A DNA stretch of 64,000 nt from Euglena gracilis. Lineage: Eukaryota > Euglenida > Euglenophyceae > Euglenales. The stretch lies in contig CP154954.1 of the NCBI GenBank assembly GCA_039621445.1, forward strand, positions 33,581,455 to 33,645,454. Direction: 5' to 3'. The notes beneath the pieces were generated by a model that saw only the letters and a program-made list of their open reading frames with translations, searched no databases and had not been told where the DNA came from. The position numbers were made by a program, and so were the translations under genes. Shown piece by piece: positions 30,120 through 42,069 of the stretch (positions are counted from its first letter, which is position 1; every line of letters begins with the position of its first letter).

Positions 30120-30347
30120 TTAAGCTTCTCTCCCCAGCACTTCAGTAAAATAAATGTACCCACCATTCTGGGATTCCATAAACGATCCACAATTGTAATC
30201 ATGCCAATCGTAATCATGTGATTCAATTGCTTGGGTCCCATTGATGTCATTGAAATCGGTTCTCATCTCATCGAAATGTTCATCCCAGTCTTTGAAGTCA
30301 ATTCTTTGCAAACTGTTGAAGTCTTTGAATTCAATAAATTCAGTCAA
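30120..30347 (-). CDS. Small acidic unit ORF (75 aa), U4 copy
   Basis: Same peptide as at 12024-12251 (FIEFKDFNSLQ, HDYDWHDYN). Function unknown. Confidence 0.3.
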   Translation of the reverse strand: MTEFIEFKDFNSLQRIDFKDWDEHFDEMRTDFNDINGTQAIESHDYDWHDYNCGSFMESQNGGYIYFTEVLGREA

Positions 30348-30591
30348 AATCCTTGATAACTTGACTGCTTTGCTCCTTCATTTCGTGATTGCTGCTTGAA
30401 CCTGCATGACAAGGCACACACACACGCACAAAATTCACCACTGGCAACACAGAAGGCAGATTTCTGAATTTTCTCACTGAACCGAACCTGAAAATGCCAC
30501 TGAACTCTGAACCAAAACGGCACTTAAAATCTGTATCTTGATCCATCAAATGGGTCACACGAAAACTGTATAAGCAAGTCTCAAACTGCAA
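30340..30591 (-). CDS. Small conserved unit ORF (83 aa), U4 copy
   Basis: Same as 35428-35679, with FRNLP, VVNFVRVCVPC and the ending QVIKDFD. Overlaps the next ORF by 8 bases. Function unknown. Confidence 0.3.
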   Translation of the reverse strand: MQFETCLYSFRVTHLMDQDTDFKCRFGSEFSGIFRFGSVRKFRNLPSVLPVVNFVRVCVPCHAGSSSNHEMKEQSSQVIKDFD

Positions 30592-31636
30592 AAATTACCA
30601 TTGGGAGTTTTGCATTGTGAGGCGTCCCCCACTTCTGAGTTTTTTTCCCTCAAGCAAACTCCACAGCCGAAAAAATGCCGCAGAAAGTGTTACCCACAGA
30701 TCAACAGATTTTTCACTGAAAAACTGAACTGAATGCCACTGATGATGCCACTGCTGGGCCCAAAAATGAATTTTCCTCAGGGGTGTCTTTTCCTCCTGGG
30801 GTTAATCCACCTTGGTTCCCAAGACTGAAAAACTGAAAACTGTTTCCTGAGCCCTTAGATGGGTGGCCACAGGGGTGTTTATTCCTGGCCTGGGTCTAGC
30901 CCCACCCTCGGAACCCCTCTTTGCGCGCTTTCCAAAAACCTTTTTGGTTCGAGTGGTCCATTAGAGGTCTCCCCTGCCTCAGGATTTGGCAAAAACCCAG
31001 ATAAAACCTGCCACAGGACTGCTGGGCTGCCACACTCGAAAACCACAATAAAACTGGACTGAAAAATACCAAAAAACTGTGCCGATTCTCCAACATATGT
31101 CCCTGTCCGGGGGTAAGTTTCTCTCTGGAAAAACTGTCCCGTGACAAAAGGGACCAGCAAAAACACAAACCAAAATTCCAACCTGAAATGTCTGATTTGT
31201 CCCCGTCGGGGATGGTGACACATGTCAATGCCGTGCCCCACCCCAAATGACATTTGGGACAAGAACCGAAAACTGAAAACTCTGAAACTGAAACTGAAAG
31301 ATCATTGATGTGGCTGCCTGAACACTAGGAGAAATTCCCAAGCATCGTGGCTGGGCGTCTCCATTTAAGTGGAAAGCAACTGGGGAAAAACATGCACCCC
31401 AGAAACCAGATTCAAAATGTTTGTCTTGGCTGTTTTTCCATAAGCCAAACTCTGTAAACTGAAAATCCAGATTTAAACTTCTGGCTGATTACGCATCTGC
31501 CTCCAACACCAGATCACCATGAAAAACGTATTACAAAACAATCACAAAGCCACAAGCAAACCACAAAAACATACTGATCTGTAAAGTGCTGTGCGGTGCC
31601 AGTCAGTGGTTAGACCTGTGAAAAGACCTCAAAAAA

Positions 31637-32890
31637 TCACCACCACCAGTGATGCGGTGGAAACCACCACCAGCTGTTCCAGGGATTTAAATGCCAGTCC
31701 CAACCCCACCAATCTTGAAACCAACTTGGTCTCAAAAACTGAAAGTCGTTCCAACTGCTTTTGGCAGGCCTCCAGAATTTTTTTGTCTGTCTGAATTTTC
31801 TTGGCTGTGCGGCAAAATCTGAGGAAGATTTCTCAGAAGACACTGATGACGGCTGCAAATTTGTGACATGTCCAGAAGTCAGGTTCACAGGCACAAAATT
31901 TTCTGGACTTGGAAATTTTTCACTGGGCTGTAACTTTTCAGTCATTTCAAACATTTTCAGCCGTTCCTCCAGAATCTTTTCTTCACTCTCCAGCCGTTTT
32001 GACAGAGCCTCGCCCTTCTCACACAGGGACTGGATGCTTTCAGAAAAACGGTGTTCAATTTCACTGCAAGTTCGTGTCAAAAGGGCATGAAAACCATCTG
32101 CCAAATTTCTCAGACGGGTTTCAATTTCAGCCATCCGTCCCTCCAAGTGGCTGGACTCACTTTGGCTGGGCACTTCCTCCAGTTTCGTCAGCCTCTCGTT
32201 CAGAGAAAAAGTGTTTGAAAACAATTCTGTGATACCTGCCTCAACTTTTTGCCACCACTCATCCGAAGGGTCATAAAAAGTTTCAGGTTTTGCGACCTCT
32301 GAAGTTTCCACACTGTCTGATTTGACACTCAGCTGTCCGGATTCAGATTCACACCGCACAACTCTCATTTGCAAAACATTTGGACAATGGTCAAACTATT
32401 TTTGTTTAACTTCAGGTTCTCCTGGCAGTGAACTTGTTGGGCTTACCCCTGACGGTTTACAAGATTGACATGGAGAAGATGAGTCAGGGCCATGAGAATG
32501 TCCAATGGCTGCTTCACATCTGAGTTTCCAAAACTCCCTCTGAGACGCCAGAAGTTCAGCCTCCCTTTTTCTTTGTTCCTCTGTTTGGGTATCACTGAAT
32601 TCAATTCCCAACAATTTGAATTGGTCACTGTCAGTGAAGCCACCTCTGCGTACCATGTTGGGGGTCTTGGGGGACCCTGCTCGCCCGGGGGGGCTGCTGC
32701 TTTCGCTGGGGCCACAATTTCCCTTTTCTGGCCCTGGTGGGCTCAGGCCAGGGCCTTTGGCAAGTTGGGCCCCGTTCTCAAATAAATCCACAGGCGGTAA
32801 TGGGGGTGAGGTGTGCCCCCCCGACCCAGGTCCCCCTGTCTCCCCGCGTAGGATCGTTTTTAGCCTCCACTGTTTTGCCTTTTCAAACAT
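31637..32890 (-). pseudogene. Trp-rich coiled-coil protein, U4 copy (broken)
   Basis: Frame from the ATG at 32890. It has an in-frame deletion of 18 codons (the VSEEFLDSVDDKEFKEYS stretch) at 32631 and a TAG near 32396 after EVKQK, where the intact copy reads EVKQES. The remainder is open from Met at 32374 to 31637, ending in a WWWFPPHHWWW segment. Confidence 0.55.
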
Positions 32891-35207
32891 TTGGATCAAA
32901 AGGTGAGCAAGGACAAAACCAACCCACCTACTTAGGATCAAACAGCAGAGCACAACAAACCTGGGGCTTGAGAGGGTGGGCAAGTACCTTTGAATTCAGG
33001 TGTTGAGTGGGAGAAAGAATGTGGAAATGAATGAATTGATTTCCTTGGATAATTCAATTGTCCTTTTTGATCTTTCAATTTTCAATTGACTTTTGTGCTC
33101 TTGTGATTCTCAATTCGAATTCTCAAATTCTTGCTGGAATTTGCTGGTGTTCCAATTCCACTCGCGTGGCGGTTGACTTGCTTTGGATATTCCTACTGTG
33201 GTTTTTGGGAATTTTCTGGGAAATTTTTGGCTGCCGACGCCAGCGGCAGCCGACACCCCCTCCCTTGCGACGTTAGTCGGACCCGTTTTTCTGCCCCCCC
33301 CCCCGAACAAAACCGGGGAGAGTGAAAATGATTTTTTTTGTGGGGGGCGAAAATTCTGTTTTTTTTTGAAACGGGTCCTGTCGCTTTTTTTTTTGAAAAT
33401 CTGTGTTACGAGTCGGACCCCCGCCCCAGCCATAATATCGGGCACCTTGGGGGACTCTGAAAAATGAGGTCTACGGGGGAAGCCCCCCACCCCTTTCCTC
33501 CGACAAGCATGGGGAAACGGGTCTTTGAACACAAATCTGAAAAACGATTCCAAACGAAACAAACTCTGGGCACTCCACCCCAAGGCCTAAGTCCCACGCT
33601 GCCCCCCTTGGTGAAAATCCTTTTTGGCAGCTTTCATTGTGTGAGACTTCATTTGTCGATTTCTTTAAAAAAAATCAGGGACTTTGGCCAACAGCGCCTC
33701 AGAAAATGACTTGTGTGGGGAAAAGAAAAAGAGAAACCTAGGCATTCCTTTCCAATTCGGGACAGTTGGGTAAGAAAAAGGCAAATGGTAAGCAAAAGTG
33801 AAAAGTGAGAGGGTAAGCGGTCATATGGAATAGTGTACAATGGGTGTGCGGGTTCGTGTGCGTGTGCGGTTGTGTGTTTTGGGTTTGTACACGCTCACTT
33901 CCTTGTCATTCATTCCAACCGAAAATGACTGGGCTGACTTTTTTGAACGCAAAGAGAACAGGGCTTCACATTGGCCCACAGCCACTATATCACAGGGCTT
34001 TAGTGCCCACGTGGCTGGTTTTTTTTTTCATTGGCCCACAACAGGGCCTATGGACGGAGGAGGGGTCATCTGCGGTCCAGGGTCCCCCCCCCCGAGTTCG
34101 GATGCCTCCAAGCTGTGTTCCATGAAAAAATGCCTTTGACCAATATCCATTATCCAAACCGAATCAAAAAACTGAGTTCTAAAGCTCCAACTCGTTTTGT
34201 CGTCCACCAGAAAAATTATTAAAATCCCAGGCTTTTTCCAACTCTTTGTGTAAAAATCCTCCAGGAACAAAAATCATCAAAAAATCAAAAATCTGGGTCC
34301 AACACAGGGCCTACAAAAGCCCTCAACAAAATCCAATCCAGAATTCCAACCTCTGACATCCAGCTGAGAACAACCAACCCAAACAAAAGCATCCAGCAGC
34401 ATACCGTTGTTGAGGGGCCAGGCCATCCGGCCCAGCTGTGGGTCCAACCGATTCACTGGAGCCGTAAAACCAATAAATCCGGCTTGCCAATTTAAATTCA
34501 CTGCCCCCCCCCCCCCAATCACACGGGGCAATGGGGGTCAAATGACATGGCAAACTCAAAAATACTGAAAATTCAAATCCAATTTTCTCAGCCAAAGCGA
34601 TTTTTCGCTGCCCCCCCCCCCCAGTCACATGGGGCCATGGAGGTCAATCTGGCTTCAGCTTCCAAACAAAAAATCACAAACCTGGGCCGTAATATCCAAA
34701 CCGACTGAAATCTCACACATGTCAAAGGACGGGCCTTCACAATGTCGCCCCCCCCCCCACCGTCAACCAATGTGGGGAGGGCCATGGGTTAAAAATTCCT
34801 GGCTGCAAAATCAGAATCCCCATTCGACAAATAAAATGGGGAAAATGGAAATTTCATCAAACCCCGTCACATCTGGGGTGTGACCAAAACAATCACGGTC
34901 ACAATATGATGCATTCCTGTCCCCACCCAAACGTCTCACAGGGGTATCCAATTCTGAGTCAAAAAATTCCAACCGTAAAGCCAAAACTGATTTTGATCCA
35001 CCACACCAACAAAAACAGGGCTCAACACAGCCCCCCCCCCCCCAGCTGCACGAGGAGGGAGAAAAAATGGCTCCAAACCACATGCAAAATCCTGAGACCC
35101 AAAAACATGAAAAATCTGATTCAGCGCTGTGGGAGCAGCCAACCTGGGCCTGGACCTGGGCTTTGGCCGTGCATCGGGCCACTGCCCACTGCAGGCTCTT
35201 GAGGTCG

Positions 35208-35435
35208 TTAAGCTTCTCTCCCCAGCACTTCAGTAAAATAAATGTACCCACCATTCTGGGATTCCATAAACGATCCACAATTGTAATCATGCCAATCGTA
35301 ATCATGTGATTCAATTGCTTGGGTCCCATTGATGTCATTGAAATCGGTTCTCATCTCATCGAAATGTTCATCCCAGTCTTTGAAGTCAATTCTTTGCAAA
35401 CTGTTGAAGTCTTTGAATTCAATAAATTCAGTCAA
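35208..35435 (-). CDS. Small acidic unit ORF (75 aa), U5 copy
   Basis: Identical in sense to 30120-30347. Function unknown. Confidence 0.3.
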   Translation of the reverse strand: MTEFIEFKDFNSLQRIDFKDWDEHFDEMRTDFNDINGTQAIESHDYDWHDYNCGSFMESQNGGYIYFTEVLGREA

Positions 35436-35679
35436 AATCCTTGATAACTTGACTGCTTTGCTCCTTCATTTCGTGATTGCTGCTTGAACCTGCATGACAA
35501 GGCACACACACACGCACAAAATTCACCACTGGCAACACAGAAGGCAGATTTCTGAATTTTCTCACTGAACCGAACCTGAAAATGCCACTGAACTCTGAAC
35601 CAAAACGGCACTTAAAATCTGTATCTTGATCCATCAAATGGGTCACACGAAAACTGTATAAGCAAGTCTCAAACTGCAA
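35428..35679 (-). CDS. Small conserved unit ORF (83 aa), U5 copy
   Basis: Identical in sense to 30340-30591. Function unknown. Confidence 0.3.
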   Translation of the reverse strand: MQFETCLYSFRVTHLMDQDTDFKCRFGSEFSGIFRFGSVRKFRNLPSVLPVVNFVRVCVPCHAGSSSNHEMKEQSSQVIKDFD

Positions 35680-36724
35680 AAATTACCATTGGGAGTTTTG
35701 CATTGTGAGGCGTCCCCCACTTCTGAGTTTTTCTCCCTCAAGCAAACTCCACAGCCGAAAAAATGCCGCAGAAAGTGTTACCCACAGATCAACAGATTTT
35801 TCACTGAAAAACTGAACTGAATGCCACTGATGATGCCACTGCTGGGCCCAAAAATGAATTTTCCTCAGGGGTGTCTTTTCCTCCTGGGGTTAATCCACCT
35901 TGGTTCCCAAGACTGAAAAACTGAAAACTGTTTCCTGAGCCCTTAGATGGGTGGCCACAGGGGTGTTTATTCCTGGCCTGGGTCTAGCCCCACCCTCGGA
36001 ACCCCTCTTTGCGCGCTTTCCAAAAACCTTTTTGGTTCGAGTGGTCCATTAGAGGTCTCCCCTGCCTCAGGATTTGGCAAAAACCCAGATAAAACCTGCC
36101 ACAGGACTGCTGGGCTGCCACACTCGAAAACCACAATAAAACTGGACTGAAAAATACCAAAAAACTGTGCCGATTCTCCAACATATGTCCCTGTCCGGGG
36201 GTAAGTTTCTCTCTGGAAAAACTGTCCCGTGACAAAAGGGACCAGCAAAAACACAAACCAAAATTCCAACCTGAAATGTCTGATTTGTCCCCGTCGGGGA
36301 TGGTGACACATGTCAATGCCGTGCCCCACCCCAAATGACATTTGGGACAAGAACCGAAAACTGAAAACTCTGAAACTGAAACTGAAAGATCATTGATCTG
36401 GCTGCCTGAACACTAGGAGAAATTCCCAAGCATCGTGGCTGGGCGTCTCCATTTAAGTGGAAAGCAACTGGGGAAAAACATGCACCCCAGAAACCAGATT
36501 CAAAATGTTTGTCTTGGCTGTTTTTCCATAAGCCAAACTCTGTAAACTGAAAATCCAGATTTAAACTTCTGGCTGATTACGCATCTGCCTCCAACACCAG
36601 ATCACCATGAAAAACGTATCACAAAACAATCACAAAGCCACAAGCAAACCACAAAAACATACTGATCTGTAAAGTGCTGTGCGGTGCCAGTCAGTGGTTA
36701 GACCTGTGAAAAGACCTCAAAAAA

Positions 36725-38029
36725 TCACCACCACCAGTGATGCGGTGGAAACCACCACCAGCTGTTCCAGGGATTTAAATGACAGTCCCAACCCCACCAA
36801 TCTTGAAACCAACTTGGTCTCAAAAACGGAAAGTCGTTCCAACTGCTTTTGGCAGGCCTCCAGAATTTTTTTGTCTGTCTTAATTTTCTTGGCTGTGCGG
36901 CAAAATCTGAGGAAGATTTCTCAGAAGACACTGATGACGGCTGCAAATTTGTGACATGTCCAGAAGTCAGGTTCGCAGGCACAAAATTTTCTGGACTTGG
37001 AAATTTTTCACTGGGCTGTAACTTTTCAGTGATTTCAAACATTTTCAGCCGTTCCTCCAGAATCTTTTCTTCACTCTCCAGCCGTTTTGACAGAGCCTCG
37101 CTCTTCTCACACAGGGACTGGATGCTTTCAGAAAAACGGTGTTCAATTTCACTGCAAGTTCGTGTCAAAAGGTCATGAAAACCATCTGCCAAATTTCTCA
37201 GACGGGTTTCAATTTCAGCCATCCGTCCCTCCAAGTGGCTGGACTCACTTTGGCTGGGCACTTCCTCCAGTTTCGTCAGCCTCTCGTTCAGGGAAAAAGT
37301 GTTTGAAAACAATTCTGTGATACCTGCCTCAACTTTTTGCCACCACTCATCCGAAGGGTCATAAAAAGTTTCAGGTTTTGTGACCTCTGAAGTTTCCACA
37401 CTGTCTGATTTGACACTCAGCTGTCCAGATTCAGATTCACACCGCACAACTCTCATTTGCAAAACATTTGGACAAGGGTCAAAACTTTCTTGTTTAACTT
37501 CAGGTTCTCCTGGCAGTGAGCTTGTTGGGCTTACCCCTGACGGTTTACAAGATTGACATGGAGAAGATGAGTCAGGGCCATGAGAATGTCCAATGGCTGC
37601 TTCACATCTGAGTTTCCAAAACTCCCTCTGAGACGCCAGAAGTTCGGCCTCCCTTTTTCTTTGTTCCTCTGTTTGGGTATCACTGAATTCAATTCCCAAC
37701 AATTTGAATTGGTCACTGTATTCCTTGAATTCTTTGTCATCAACAGAATCTAAAAATTCTTCACTGACAGAGTCAGTGAAGCCACCTCTGCGTACCATGT
37801 TGGGGGTCTTGGGGGACCCTGCTCGCCCGGGGGGGCTGCTGCTTTCGCTGGGGCCACAATTTCCCTTTTCTGGCCCTGGTGGGCTCAGGCCAGGGCCTTT
37901 GGCTAGTTGGGCACCGTTTTCAAATAAATCCACAGGCGGTAATGGGGGTGAGGTGTGCACCCCCGACCCAGGTCCCCCTGTCTCCCCGCGTAGGATCGTT
38001 TTTAGCCTCCACTGTTTTGACCTTTTCAA
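36725..38029 (-). CDS. Trp-rich coiled-coil protein, U5 copy (434 codons open)
   Basis: Frame is open across the whole body with the coiled coil and the Trp-rich end. A one-base insertion near 38022 (TTTGACC for TTTGCC) removes the ATG used in U2 from the frame. The first in-frame ATG is then at 37798 (MVRRGGFTDS), giving a shorter product. One Trp in the terminal segment is changed to Cys (WGWDCHLN). Confidence 0.45.
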   Translation of the reverse strand: MKRSKQWRLKTILRGETGGPGSGVHTSPPLPPVDLFENGAQLAKGPGLSPPGPEKGNCGPSESSSPPGRAGSPKTPNMVRRGGFTDSVSEEFLDSVDDKEFKEYSDQFKLLGIEFSDTQTEEQRKREAELLASQREFWKLRCEAAIGHSHGPDSSSPCQSCKPSGVSPTSSLPGEPEVKQESFDPCPNVLQMRVVRCESESGQLSVKSDSVETSEVTKPETFYDPSDEWWQKVEAGITELFSNTFSLNERLTKLEEVPSQSESSHLEGRMAEIETRLRNLADGFHDLLTRTCSEIEHRFSESIQSLCEKSEALSKRLESEEKILEERLKMFEITEKLQPSEKFPSPENFVPANLTSGHVTNLQPSSVSSEKSSSDFAAQPRKLRQTKKFWRPAKSSWNDFPFLRPSWFQDWWGWDCHLNPWNSWWWFPPHHWWW

Positions 38030-38398
38030 ACATTTGGATCAAAAGGTGAACAAGGACAAAACCAACCCACCTACTTAGGATCAAACAGCAGAGCACAACA
38101 AACCTGGGGCTTGAGAGGGTGGGCAAGTACCTTTGAATTCAGGTGTTGAGTGGGAGAAAGAATGTGGAAGTGAATGCCTTGATTTCCTTGGATAATTGAA
38201 TTGTCCTTTTTGATCTTTCAATTTTCAATTGACTTTTGTGCTCTTGTGATTCTCAATTCGAATTCTCAAATTCTTGCTGGAATTTGCTGGTGTTCCAATT
38301 CCACTCGCGTGGCGGTTGACTTGCTTTGGATATTCCTACTGGGGTTTTTGGGAATTTTCTGGGAAATTTTTGGCTGCCGACGCCAGCGGCAGCCGACA
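37773..38398. repeat. Tandem macro-repeat unit U6 (partial, cut by element A')
   Basis: Equivalent of U3, ending at the same base as U3 relative to the inverted repeat GGCTGCCG...CGGCAGCC. Confidence 0.85.
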
Positions 38399-39517
38399 AC
38401 TCTCACCCGCACAGGACTTCGGCCGAACCCAGCACACCAGAGTAATCCAAAAAAAAAATAAGGCGGCAAGGCGCAAGGGCGCAAACCAGAAGGGCCCGGC
38501 GAGGAGGTCCGAGGGAAACGGAGTATTGCGTCCCTGAGGAGCTCCTTCCACCGCACCTGTTTACCATCCGGGAACGGTGGTACTTCGCCGGGCAGCGCAT
38601 TGAGGCTTACTGGGCGTCCAGCGGGATGCAACTCCTGCAGTTTGACCCAGACAGCCGGATCGGAAGAGCGGTGGGTTCCTTCGAACAAGAGAACTTGCAG
38701 GGCCTTCGCAGGGGCCCCTTCCCCCACCAACGTGCGGGCACGGCGGAGAACAGCGGCCGGTATGGCGGCGGGCTCGGTGCGTGCTCTTTTGGCTGCCCGC
38801 GTCTCGATGGACGCTGGTGGGAGGCGGGTGGCGCTTCTCAGCGCTGTCATCAGCGTTCCATTGTCCCCTTGCCGGAACAGTTGGACGCGCCGCCTGATCG
38901 CGGTGGAGATGTCCTCATCGGCCTCACGCCCCGCACTTTGGACTGTCCGAAGCACCAGTTTGGGGAAGGCGAGGGTGGCGAACAGGCTGTCCATGGTTGG
39001 CCTGCTGACGTATTCCTCTATGACATTGGAGAGGGTCTCGGACACGTCACGTTGGTTGGCCGCAGGCACATGAAGGACCGTGTTTGCGCGGCAGAGGAAG
39101 ACCTCCTGGAGGTTGGCCGGCTGGGGCGGGATGGTGATTCCGGGCGGGCCACCGTGACGGAGGTCAGAGTTCTTTCCGCTTTGGTCGACCACCACAGCCG
39201 CGGGTGTGTCGTCAGCTGGGTGTGCTAAATCGTTTTGTGCTGTCACGAGGCGCCTCCGCGGACACGACAACCGACGTGGCTGACCTCTTTCTGCCTCCCG
39301 GCGGACCTGGGTTGCTTTCAATGTCCCCGCAGGACAAGAGGCTCCATCGGCCCGTCTTGGTGGGCGCTCGGCAATAGGGGAGTTGTCCACCAGGTTGATC
39401 ATAATGTGGTCCACGGTGCACCGGGGAGTCACGGCAGGTAAGCGCGATTCCCCTTCGGCGATTGGTTGGGAAAGCCCTCCTACACACCGGCGCCGCCAAG
39501 GACTAAGTGGGCCGGCT
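38399..39517 (-). pseudogene. Element A' 5' part: 2A, gag-like block, start of RT (inverted)
   Basis: Better preserved than in A: FATLAFPKLVLRTV (A lacks one residue here), then LQELHPAGRPVSLN, then RFPRTSSPGPSGLRP in one frame (38266-39576). The 2A motif lies in the neighbouring frame (39212-39499). Confidence 0.72.
39302..39331 (-). other. 2A ribosome-skipping motif of element A'
   Basis: Codes CGDIESNPGP preceded by GRWSLLS; the GRG of A has become GRW. Confidence 0.85.
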
Positions 39518-41429
39518 GAGTCCCCTGCAGGTAGGGGTTGGGGTCCCCAATGCGTCCGAATCCGTCGCCATGGCAACCCAGAGTCTGGTCCGGAAACTGG
39601 ATCCGCAGGGGAACTGGGCCATTCTTCAGGTGGACCTGAAGAACGCCTTCAACACACCGGACAGAAATGTCCTTCTACAAGAAGCGCAAACGCGCACTCC
39701 AGCGCTTTTCAACTACCTGCGCTTCGCCTACGGCCAGCCGGCACCGTTGTTCAGCGGAGGACGCGTGCTCCACTCCACGAGAGGCACACACCAGCGTTGC
39801 CCCCTGGGACCCATCGGCTTTGCAGTGGGCCTCCACACCATCAGCGAGACCATCAGCCAGCAAGCAGAGTTGCTCTGGTCCTCATGGTACCTGGATGATG
39901 GGGTGCTTGTCGGTGAGCCCTGGGCTTTGCAGAAGTGCCTCGAGTTCCTGCGGACCGAAGGCGCACGCAACGGGGTCCAATTGAACCCGGCGAAATGCGT
40001 CGTATGGGGTCCGGCTGCTGGCGCACTCCCTGACCGCGAGAAGGTTCAAGTTGTACCCTGGGTCGAGGGCTCTGGGATCACTGTCCTGGGCTGCCCCGTC
40101 GACTTCCCAACCACGGCAGGGCACACAGTGGCAGCATGGACGGAGGCAACAACCAAGCTGGAACAAGCTGCGGACCTAATCACCTCGGTCACTGACCCCC
40201 AGCTGGCGCACCACATCCTGAGGTCTTGACTGGACGGCTGCAGAGTTAACCACCTCCTGCGCGCCTCTGATCCCTACCAGGCGCAGGGTGAAGTGATTCG
40301 GTGCAGTGAGACGATCTTCGGTGCCTTTGAGGACATCATCGGCCAAGCCCTCAGCACAGACCACAGCCTGCAGGCCTCGCTACCGCTGTCACAAGGTGGG
40401 TGTGGCCTTCGTATTCCCGCCTCCCACCAAGCAGCAGCCCGTACCGCCGCCCTGTGCCAGTTCTACACACATGGACATAAGCGGGTCGCATGTCCAAGCT
40501 ACGCGGCCGACCCGGACGACCGGCTGTGCCAGCAAGCCGCCAGTGACGTTGGCTCCGTCCTCGGCACCCGTCACCCTGAGAGCAACCGGCTGACAGCATC
40601 AGCAGCCTTCGCCTCTGCGTCGGCAAATGACACCTCGCAGAAATGGTGGCAGACCCAACTATCCAAGGCCCATGTGGACGCCCTCATCGCCACGTGGTCT
40701 GCAAGGGACCAGACACGTCTTATGGAACAGCTCAACGGTATCGGCCACGGCTGGATGGCAGCAGCCCCCAATGAGGCTCTGCACACGGTGATTGAGCCCG
40801 CCGACTACTGCCTTGGCCTGAAGTGGTGGCTTGGGCTGCCCCTGGCTGACACGCCAACCACGTGCGCGGGGTGCCATTCTGTGGCAGACATCCACGGGGA
40901 TCACGACATGTGCTGCATTCGGAACAACTTTGCAAGCCGACACAACGCCGTTCAGGAAGCCTTATTCAACCTCCTGTCCGCGAACGGCCAGAGTGTCCAA
41001 CGCGAGGTGCCAGTACCAAACCAGCCAGACGCCTCCCTGCGACCAGCGGACCTGTTGCTGGCAACGTGGCAAGACGGGAAACCGACCGCGGTAGACATCG
41101 CGGTTGCACACGGCTGGCAGTCTGCTGAGAGGACAGCGTCCAGGGAACGATGGAGAACCTTCCTCAGACGGAAGGAGACCGCAAAGCACGCCAAGTACTA
41201 CATATTGTGCCGAAACGGGGGCTGGTCCTTTGCCACGCTGGCATTTGGGACATGGGGAGGCCTGGGCCCGGAGAGCGCCAAGCTGCTGACAAGACTGATC
41301 GAACGATCGACCTCCTGGGATCAAGGCGACGTGCGTTTGACGCGGCAGGCTGAGAGCTACCAGAGCTTGGCATGGGCCCTGTTCAAGCAGATCACTCAGT
41401 TGCTACGACCGAAGTATGTGCTTCGCTGA
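39518..41429 (+). pseudogene. Element A' 3' part: RT, Cys/His cluster and endonuclease
   Basis: Same as 16279-18190, including the TGA (40227-40229) at the conserved Cys position. One substitution changes THQGCPLGP to THQRCPLGP in the RT motif following box A, another mark of decay. YLDD, the Cys/His cluster and the RLE motif are present. Confidence 0.8.
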
Positions 41430-41951
41430 TTCACTATCTAACATCTGACAGCGATACCAGCAACACGGACCTCGACCCGGCTGACCCCGGCTGGCCACTA
41501 CACGTCTTCACCGGCGGCTCATCTACCTCCGACAAAAGATCAGGACAAGGCACGACGCAGATGGCCGCCCAAAGGGCGAGGCCATCGGCGCAAACGATAC
41601 ACAAAGGCATTCATCCGCTACCGGCATTCCCGGCACAGAGGGCGCACCAAGACAGCCTACGAAGCAGCCACTGCTCCCAGAACACGGAAAATACGGTTCA
41701 ACGCTACAGGCACAAGCCTCTACTGCCGCTGCCCGCGGGCACCTTAACCTCCCTGCCATTCAACCGCCTCCTCACCCACTTTCTCCCACGCACCGCGAAC
41801 CTCCTCACCCTGTCATCCCCCTGCGCTTTATACTTTATAATGAAGATGGGCCTTGCCCGTTTTCCACCCGCTGAGCCCTGCGACAGTCGATACCTCTGCC
41901 TATCCATGGGGTTCCCCCATCTGTCCATAGCCCCTGTCTCCTCGGAACACT
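41430..41951 (+). other. Element A' 3' untranslated region
   Basis: Equivalent of 18191-18712, with the GATGGGCCTTGCCCG hairpin near 41845. No gene. Confidence 0.5.
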
Positions 41952-42002
41952 CAAATCCAGTAGGCTGTGCCACTGGTCGGTGGATTCGGTTCGCCCCACC
42001 AC
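41952..42002 (+). repeat. Shared non-LTR 3' tail (element A')
   Basis: Same tail as 18713-18763. Confidence 0.8.
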
Positions 42003-42069
42003 AGTACTTTTGTCTCATGTGGAAAAAAAAAGACGACTTGCAGCCTTCTTCTCACTGGAGAAGGACACG

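Larger units (their letters stand above)
28328..32632. repeat. Tandem macro-repeat unit U4 (left part missing at the gap)
   Basis: Corresponds to U2 from about 10228 onwards. Small ORFs at 30120-30347 and 30340-30591 and the Trp-rich frame at 31637-32890 are on the minus strand. The interval 28328-30100 holds poly-C tracts and the GT-rich stretch but no supported gene. At 32631 about 54 bp present in U2 and U5 are deleted between short direct repeats TCACTG. Confidence 0.85.
32633..37772. repeat. Tandem macro-repeat unit U5
   Basis: Closest in sequence to U4 (both share, for example, WWWFPPHH where U2 has WGWFPPHQ). Same layout as U2: inverted repeat near 33230-33253, poly-C tracts, GT-rich stretch near 33840-33890 and minus-strand ORFs. 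The interval 33060-35200 has no supported gene. Confidence 0.87.
38399..42002 (+). mobile_element. Non-LTR retrotransposon A' (duplicate of A)
   Basis: Same inverted 5' part and same breakpoints as A, offset by about 23.2 kb. It keeps the roughly 50 bp near 38572-38624 that A has lost, so its 5' coding frame is longer. Confidence 0.82.
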
